Shown here piece after piece: positions 58,101 to 64,000 of a DNA stretch of 64,000 nucleotides. The notes under the pieces are model-generated. The model saw only the letters and a list, made by a program, of their open reading frames with translations. It did no database searches and was not told where the DNA came from. This DNA comes from Batillaria attramentaria (Eukaryota > Mollusca > Gastropoda > Batillariidae): positions 471,001-535,000 of the forward strand of contig JACVVK020000385.1 in the NCBI GenBank assembly GCA_018292915.2, in the 5' to 3' direction. The translations under genes and the position numbers were made by a program. Each line of letters begins with the position of its first letter. The stretch's first letter is position 1.

Positions 58101-58641
58101 GATTATTACATGTATGATGATACATGTGTACAATTTACAGCTTAAAATTTAAGCAGTTACATGCTGCTTTCAGGAGGCTTTACACGCAGTCAAAGAAAAA
58201 CTGAAGTGGCGCGTTGAAAAAGTGGTTCTTTGTCTTCTCTCTGGCACTAATAACTGACTATTAATTACACATTTGCAGCAGCCGTCAAAGTTTCATTGAT
58301 GATGCTGCCGTGACTGGCACTGGTTTCGGATAGGCTCATACTGAAGAAATAAACTCAGCTCAATCAGGGTTAGACCCTTAAACATACATATATCACTATT
58401 ATATATACACGTATGCAGAAAACACAGAAAGGAAAGGTTACACATGTCACATGTCATGTATCTGCCAGGAACGAAAGTAACTTAGTAATCTTGAATAAGA
58501 TGGCCGCCTTGCCTCTTTGAGATGTTTGATCGAAGTTCCTGCAAAATCTTCGACATCCAAGTAAAAAAGCTTGGACCGATAGTTTTGTGGCTCGTACTTT
58601 TTCTTCGTTCGAATGTACAATCGCACTTTTCTGCCAGCCAT
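42510..58641 (-). CDS. MUS81-like ERCC4 nuclease with UBL, B-box-like finger, MIU repeats and zinc knuckle (1844 aa)
   Basis: Exons in transcript order: 58641-58513, 58064-57994, 57603-57400, 57016-56796, 56518-56462, 56099-55987, 55825-55616, 55254-55214, 54481-54381, 54031-53947, 53633-53520, 52847-52646, 52473-52381, 52042-51953, 51476-51356, 50585-50429, 50081-49973, 49592-49517, 49260-49178, 48728-48644, 48183-48073, 47819-47713, 47259-45670, 45413-45282, 44835-44010, 43618-43485, 43189-43097, 42689-42510. The sum is 5535 nt, in frame. Domains: ubiquitin-like fold (about 4-86); unknown module (about 95-208, shared with the neighbouring paralogue); basic Gly/Lys linker; B-box-like finger (C271, C274, C283, C286, C298, C301, H306, H314); winged helix like that of MUS81 (about 336-430); ERCC4 nuclease with VVDEHERD (460-467) and intact ERK-x3-D (E522 to D528); unassigned region (618-790); six MIU-like motifs (about 1100-1385); a SIM-like acidic DVSIIGV; zinc knuckle CGNCGQKGH; basic coiled-coil end. 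It probably cuts structured or damaged DNA where ubiquitin is conjugated. Mollusc relatives are, as I recall, auto-named after a viral ERCC4 protein, which says nothing about function. The exon 22 acceptor could lie further upstream. Confidence 0.8.
42850..42864. repeat. Poly(C) tract with A/C-rich flank
   Basis: Fifteen C residues followed by A/C-rich sequence in the last intron of the ERCC4-type gene. Confidence 0.9.
44889..44904. repeat. Poly(C) tract
   Basis: Sixteen C residues followed by an A/C-rich stretch in the intron between exons 24 and 25 of the ERCC4-type gene. Confidence 0.9.
45097..45135. repeat. Poly(T)-poly(G) junction
   Basis: About 19 T residues followed by 20 G, in the same intron as the poly(C) tract at 44889. 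Confidence 0.9.
45690..46535 (-). other. Six MIU-like ubiquitin-binding motifs in the ERCC4-type protein
   Basis: The motifs, in protein order, are TDEEMARRLQEEL, LDDEALARKLQLEEE, EDDEALARILQQQLEEE, IDDEELARKLQEEEE, LNDNALAKKLQEEEE and QDEEIARKLQAEEE. They fit an inverted-UIM (MIU) pattern, acidic start, L/M/I-A-x-x-L-Q, then acidic, as in RNF168, CCDC50 and MINDY proteins. They are spaced irregularly over about 280 residues in otherwise disordered sequence, all within exon 23. Confidence 0.7.
50795..51075 (-). repeat. Repeat R1, copy 5 (minus strand, near full length)
   Basis: The forward strand reads gctaagccaacttgtgtttt, tgtcttgatgataagcacag, caatgttgtttacac and ggctcagtgccagcattaca. These are the reverse complement of R1. 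It lies in the intron between exons 15 and 16 of the ERCC4-type gene. Confidence 0.75.
52575..52600. repeat. Poly(C)-poly(A) junction
   Basis: Sixteen C residues followed by ten A in the intron between exons 12 and 13 of the ERCC4-type gene. Confidence 0.9.
54150..54260 (-). repeat. Unclassified repeat R2, partial copy 3
   Basis: The reverse complement contains tatcctggctgacc and aggacatcttgtccta, matching the R2 copies at 25.4 and 36.3 kb. Confidence 0.5.
54701..54763. repeat. (GT)n microsatellite, left half
   Basis: About 31 GT units that continue after the hAT-like element at 55109-55177. Confidence 0.9.
54764..55109. mobile_element. hAT-like MITE inserted in a (GT)n microsatellite (346 bp)
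   Basis: The left end is CAGGGGTGCCACTTTCTG and the inverted right end is CAGGGGTGCCACTTTTCTGG. A CAGGGGTG start is typical of hAT elements. An additional inward tggcacccctg lies near 55030. Because it sits inside a (GT)n run, the 8-bp duplication is hidden in the repeat. It lies in the intron between exons 8 and 9 of the ERCC4-type gene. Confidence 0.7.
55109..55177. repeat. (GT)n microsatellite, right half
   Basis: About 34 GT units; with 54701-54763 this was probably one microsatellite before the MITE inserted. Confidence 0.9.
55510..55535. repeat. Poly(C)-poly(A) junction
   Basis: Seventeen C residues followed by nine A and A/G-rich sequence in the intron between exons 7 and 8 of the ERCC4-type gene. 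Confidence 0.9.
58507..58513 (-). other. GC-AG intron donor in the ERCC4-type gene
   Basis: Exon 1 ends AAAGAG followed by GCAAGG, a GC donor with a good consensus. Only this junction joins exon 1 in frame to exon 2, completing the ubiquitin-like domain. The nearest GT downstream (GTTACT) would put exon 2 out of frame with an early stop. Confidence 0.65.
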
Positions 58642-59207
58642 TGCGACCCTTGCATTCTCAATGTCTAAACGAACTACCCGCCATTTTTGACAGTTGACCG
58701 GAAGTCACATCAACAAAGTTAGCGAACAGGGTGCATAGCGCACTGCGACTGGTCATGCGCGACCCGCGATGGAGCGGCGTGCGACTGGTTCAAACTGTTC
58801 ATAAACAGTCTTCGAATTTGTTACCTCGAAGTCAAGCCAGCCTCAGTGTGCCCGTTAAGTGAAATCCTGTGGGAAAAAAGTCCTTCGATTTGTAATACTG
58901 GCACAGACAGCTGCTCAAAGCTCAATCTGTCAGAATTCAGCGTTTTAACCGCTAACATTTCAGAACCTGAGTAAAAAATGCTTTAACTGATGAAAACAAA
59001 AACATAAAAGAACAACTGAACAAACCAAAAAACTCAGGACGATTGTTTGACGTAAGTTTGCCATCTGAAGAAACAAAATGCTCAAGCTAAATAACAAAAC
59101 TAACCATAACCCAAAGGAACTTGTCCATTTTATGAGTTTCTCCACAATCACATAAACTGTTGGACTGAAAACTTTTGCAAATCTTTATGATTTTTATTAT
59201 TTCAGTC

Positions 59208-59360
<153 letters not shown>

Positions 59361-60542
59361 GAGGACTATCACAAATTTTGTTTCACAGTCATCATCAACA
59401 CTGAGAGCAGCATGTCGCATGATTTTCCTCAAATATGGGGCATAATAGTGGTAGTAACAGAATGAAGCCTTTTGGACAAATGCACACAGCATTTTCAAAA
59501 CAGTGCCTCTCACAATCTCACTCAGTCAGAGTTACATGTATGACCAAATAAATAGGCATTTCCCTATTATGAAAAGGACATTTGCACATGTGACAATATC
59601 AAAGAAGAAACCGATATGAAAACTACGGAAATGAAAATCAGTGAAACAAAACACCAGCCAACCTAACACTGAAATGTATAATACATGTATAAATCACATA
59701 CAACAATATGCAATGGTAGCATTAGTGTATGACAACTTTTTCATAATCTTAAAAACAAACAAACAAACAAACAAAAAAAACCTACAAGGCTAAAAGGTAC
59801 CTCATTACAGCAAGCCTTAGTAAAACTGAATATCACAAAGTACAAAAAAAAAGGGGTTCAGTCAGTATTCACGTCAGTATGTACAGTGTCACTACTGCAA
59901 GCATAAATCGTTCAAACGCCAGCATATTGCTCAATCTTATCAATTGAATTAACTAATAATACCACTTATGCGGCAAGACACAGTCACTGTCAGTACTGTC
60001 CACTGTACAATAGACAAACAATGAAAAATCCGTATCATATGCTATATAACATGCGATACGACATATACATCACTACTCGTGCAAAGTATAGTGCGTTTGG
60101 TACTGCAGTTGCCAAAGCTTCTCGCGAATAGTTTTGTTGTTGTTGCAAAACTGTGATTTTGTGAATACTTCTTGGAAACTGATGTTTGTTCACTAACTTT
60201 TTATCAATCGTGGATGTAAACCTGAAATAGGCATAGGTGGAAATTTGGGTGAAAATGTGAGCTGGAAAAATATGAGAGTAATGAAATGAGCCTAAAATAT
60301 AAAATATACCTCCCGAGAACCTCAAATGACAATCAGTGATGTCGAATGTAATTGACGTGTACTCCTGAAACTTTCATTAGACAATCTGAAAAGGTGTCGT
60401 CAGCGAATGAACGACTACGTGTGATTTTATTTTGCAATAGTTTCACTCCTTGAAAAGGGCTCAGCAGTGAAAATACATGTATCACTTATGCCGCGAAGAC
60501 TGAAACGGAAAGACACTAGCACTGAACACTGGCTGTTACGAA

Positions 60543-60548
60543 TTTATT
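60543..60548 (-). promoter_or_regulatory. Candidate polyadenylation signal of the paralogue
   Basis: An AATAAA on the minus strand about 190 bases after the stop codon at 60739-60741. Confidence 0.4.
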
Positions 60549-60738
60549 ATTAACCTATTAGGCCACCAATTCCTGACTAACCTTTTTCTCTGCAATAGGT
60601 CTTCAAAAGTGGCTCCATATATAGTTATCATCTAAAAGCGTTGGCGACTGCGATACCACTAACGCTACTGTGTTCCTACTGTGCTTACCCCCCCCCCCCC
60701 CCCCCCCCCACAAAAAATAAAAAATAAAAATAAAATCA

Positions 60739-63700
60739 TCACAATAGTATAATCACAAGAAGCACGATTAGAAATAGGCTGGCCACAAAGCCTGCAACCA
60801 CGTAAATAAGAGGAGGTCCTGACTTTCCAATCCGGTGAGGTGGCCGTCTCCCTTTCCTCACCCTATGCAGCTGTTCGTCGATGCAGTCACCACAAACCGA
60901 TTCACCAGAAGAAGCCTCGTTCATCTGACAACTGGTACACATAACTCCCTTTGGTCTGTCGCTCTGCAAGCCAAGTCAGTGTGAAGACGCAGTGAAAATG
61001 ATTTCAGAATTCAGCTGGTCGACTGATCAGTGAATTTTAGTTCATTTGATTCTATCTCAATGATTAGCAGAGCTCTGAATGCCACACACTGCCGTCTGTA
61101 GGTTGTGCAAGCTGGCGAAAATTAAAAATCTCCTACTCAGAGGTTGACATTGCCGCAACATTAGCTGACCGATATTCGCGTCACGTCAAGCCTTCTGTTG
61201 GTTCAGTGCCAGCCTCAGTGTGAGATGCTGCTACTGAGCAGGCATCTAAAGGGTTGTTTACACCATAGCCCAGGCTCAACCCGGTAAATCTGGCAAGTGT
61301 AAACAGCCTCTAAGAGGTACGATACTACCAAAACACATTCAGAAATGTACCTAGTCCATTTTTCGACAAACTCACTTCACTCTTTGAGTCACTGATAACC
61401 TTTTTTTTCAAAGGGTCGGAATTTTTTTTATTAAAAAAAAATAATAATAAAAATAATGCCGTCATTTCGTCATGTTTGCCTGAAGGCACTTGTCGGACAA
61501 ACTAACCTTGGATGCGCAAAAGCCTGCTCTATCTGGAGCCAGAATTGACCGGTAGGACCGACTGTGCACTTTTGAGATCTGGCAAAAATATTCTGCAGCC
61601 TTATGTGGAAAGTCAGTCGAAGGATTGTTTACCAATGGCGTTTGAGCAGAGTTGTGAAGCCAGTACGGAAGAATGGACATGTCCCAAATATGCAAGGATT
61701 TCCTTACACTGAGGTATTTATGAAAAAAAAAAAAAATCTTCACAGTGTTTGTTCGTAGTTCGCCAAAATCTCGATTTTAGCATAAGAAAGTCCCATGTAA
61801 TTCAGACGGTAAAATTGTCACACACAAATATTTCAATTTATTTTTTTGTCTACTTTAAATGTATTTTCAATTATTTTTTTCAGATGGAATTGAAGATGTG
61901 TTTGTGTGGCACTGGATACCTGTTTGTATGTCGTCGGTGCCCCTTTTCCGCTCACACTGTCTGTCCGCCACGAGGTCATATTGTTCACCCGCAACCTGAG
62001 ACTATGATCTGATTTTATGTCTGAAAGTTGGACACGAAACTCAAATCAACACCATACCCTGTACTGTGGGCAACTAAACACACAGAGAATATGATTTTAT
62101 GCATTCAGCAAGCACTGCAATCAGTCTCTTCAGAAATGTGGGGTGTAAGTTGGCAGTTTGAAGGTGTCCGATGAGACGGCAATTAACGATGACAAAGCAT
62201 ATAATTATGATTGGCGAAATCTGACAAGATAGCAGGTTTTCTGCAGAAAAAAAAATCGACAATCCTGTTTTTCTGCAGAAAAAGATACTGTTTAGCAGGA
62301 AAACATGGTTTTCTGTAGCAAAATCCACAATGCTGTTTCTGTCTGAAAAATGGAAATAGCATCCCCCCCCCCCCCCCCCCCCCCTGAAAAAACAGATATC
62401 TCTGCAAAAACGCCCCCGACCTTTCTGAAAAACTTCTACTTTGTTATCCTTCGCCAGTGAATTCTGCACTGTGAAATCTTTTTATTCTGCCCCCAAAAAG
62501 TCATCTTTTTGCAGGTCACAGGCTACCAGAGGCCGGTGTCCGCGTAAGTAGCGAGCTTTCCAGTGTCCTCCGGCGCCAGTCATCGCGGCCCCGGAGTGAA
62601 TCTCGAGAATGTCAGTTTTCAATCAACAATGCTAACAATTATGTAGTCAGTCGCCACCGTACCGCGCCCAGTGACCAGTGTGTCCGCGACTAGACTGTGA
62701 AACTGAGACTGAAAGGGTCCGGGGTGAGTGAGTGAGTTTTTAGGGCTAAGTTAAAGCCGCGCAAGCCACAAAGACTAATTCGCGGCTGAGTGTGCCTGCA
62801 CTACATGAAAAAAACCAAAATGTAACGTTGGACAAAGGATGCAAACTGGTCTACGGGGCAATATAAACCTAGGACATGCAGGAGACGCTGCACCTTCATG
62901 CTAATTTCCCGAACTCCCGGTTACAAAAAAGCGTAGAAAACAAATGACAATTACAACTAGGTAAAACTGAAAGGGTCCGTTTATCAGCCAGACAACGACT
63001 TTGACGAAAGCGTTACTACAATGCGAAGACGAGTTCATGCTGGCACTTCAAAACATACGCCTTTACGTGAGACAGGGCAGAAAATGCTCCATGATCCAAA
63101 CGGAGGAACAGGGTGTGGCATTTAGCGGTGAAGCGGTAAAACCTCAAGCGCGCATCTGTCTTGCAGATGCAGTATGCTATGGGTGTTCGGGGGCATACTG
63201 CCCCAGAATTTCCTTTAAAATGAGACTAAAATCTTTGCAACTTGGTGCATTTATGCACAATTTTAAATGCTTCAGAGAAGGAATTTTTTTCCAGAGAAAA
63301 ATGTTTAGAATCAGACAAAAATCTGTGAAACTTGGTGTGTTTGGCATGATTTTTAGAAAGTTTCAGGCGATGGAAACACACTTTTTGTGGGAGGAAAATT
63401 TTCCAGCCAAAGTTGGAAATCCGCGAAAAGGTGGAAGAGTTTAAGTCCTGGTGAGAGCGATCCTTGTCGAAATTTTCGAAACGGAGTAGCACCGGAAACA
63501 CTCGCGTCCATTTCGATTACACCTCGTGTGAAAAATGAAGGTAAAAATTACCAGTCGACTCGTCCAGCCCAAGGCGAGCAGCTTCACGCGCCTGTAGTGA
63601 CTTTATAGGGTCTGGTTCGTGCAAATCAAACTGCTCATACTGCTTGTACGCCGCTTCGAAATACTGGCGACTGAGCCCCGGATCTGTCGCTCCGATTTCT

Positions 63701-63739
63701 TCCATGAAATCGCAGAGCTGTTCAGGGGTGTCGAAGTGT
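60739..63739 (-). CDS. Membrane-anchored paralogue of the ERCC4-type protein (partial; 5' end beyond the window)
   Basis: Two exons are clear. Exon 63739-63552 matches exon 4 of the ERCC4-type gene, has identical intron phases, and ends with EPDPIKSLQAREAARLGL where the neighbour has QPDPLQSFQAREAARLGL. The last exon, 60963-60739, starts in phase 0 like exon 7 of the neighbour. It has a short zinc-type motif (CTSCQMNEASSGESVCGDC), a basic linker and a C-terminal hydrophobic helix (YVVAGFVASLFLIVLLVIIL) that ends at the stop. No winged helix or nuclease exon occurs between them. The two exons do not join in frame directly (phase 1 against phase 0), so at least one short exon between 61.0 and 63.5 kb is unrecognised. 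Upstream exons lie right of the window. Probable small tail-anchored protein of unknown function. Confidence 0.55.
61050..61300 (-). repeat. Repeat R1, copy 6 (minus strand, diverged)
   Basis: The forward strand has gattagcagagctctgaatg, ttctgttggttcagtgccag and tgctactgagcaggcatcta, matching R1 in reverse. It lies within the paralogue's intron. Confidence 0.6.
62363..62384. repeat. Poly(C) tract
   Basis: Twenty-two C residues. Nearby sequence (62230-62400) repeats the phrase tttctgcagaaaaa several times. Confidence 0.9.
63218..63400. repeat. Diverged two-copy tandem duplication
   Basis: The phrase aaaatctttgcaacttggtg at about 63229 recurs as aaaatctgtgaaacttggtg at about 63319. The following bases are also similar, giving a unit of about 90 bases. 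No coding function is evident. Confidence 0.5.
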
Positions 63740-64000
63740 CTGGACACAAACAACATCAGCTGGCTAATCTACAGTGCTTTTCAAACACCAAACTTTGTTT
63801 TCGCTAAGCTTGTTTTCTCAGGTATTTGCGGTTAGCAAGAAAACAACAACAACAAACACACCAAAACAACAACACGGGGGTTGAAACAAAATGGTTTGGC
63901 GTTTTCTCGGTGCCATGCAGCTCTAAATCATAGTACCCTCATTCAGCAGTTTCCAACGCCATAGCACCACATTTTTCCAAATTCAAAACGCCATAGCACC

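Noticed and set aside
63001..63444. 147-residue plus-strand frame
   Set aside because: It spans a diverged tandem duplication in the paralogue's intron and has no recognisable domain.

Overview
The window is animal nuclear DNA: intron-rich genes with GT-AG splicing, no operons, long (CA)n and poly(C) tracts, tRNA-derived SINEs, an RTE-type LINE and several terminal-inverted-repeat elements. A marine mollusc, most likely a gastropod, fits best. The reasons are an Ig domain resembling those of gastropod FREP-type immune lectins and an ERCC4-nuclease protein of a kind I associate with molluscs. The species cannot be named from sequence alone.

Layout. 392-12026 (+): 3' part of XRN1, the cytoplasmic 5'-3' exoribonuclease (16 exons, last 1080 residues; the catalytic domain lies left of the window). 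12027-15802: probable XRN1 3'UTR and spacer with two SINEs head to head. 15803-20005 (-): complete 7-exon gene for a 341-residue protein with signal peptide, two Ig-like domains, an EGF-like domain and a GPI-anchor-like tail. 20957-35673 (+): complete 19-exon LIG3 (DNA ligase III, 1037 residues), with a mitochondrial-type leader, an internal start for a nuclear form, and an added PBZ zinc finger. An intact RTE retrotransposon (27295-30589) with target-site duplications sits in its tenth intron. 35674-42509: probable LIG3 3'UTR, then a repeat-rich block with a 59-60 bp minisatellite. 42510-58641 (-): complete 28-exon gene for a 1844-residue MUS81/ERCC4-type nuclease with an N-terminal ubiquitin-like domain, B-box-like zinc finger, winged helix, six MIU-like ubiquitin-binding motifs, zinc knuckle and coiled-coil tail. 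60739-64000 (-): part of a tandem paralogue that shares one N-terminal exon but ends in a zinc motif and membrane anchor.

All splice models were assembled by eye. For the three complete genes the exon sum is divisible by three and every junction keeps frame; the XRN1 fragment also closes in frame. LIG3 and the ERCC4 protein both look like DNA-damage or nucleic-acid-processing factors that read a post-translational polymer: poly(ADP-ribose) for LIG3 through PBZ, ubiquitin for the nuclease through MIUs. XRN1 acts in RNA decay. That they are neighbours may be chance. The most novel candidates are the UBL-ERCC4-MIU nuclease with its membrane-anchored paralogue, the PBZ insertion in LIG3, and the Ig-Ig-EGF GPI-type protein.
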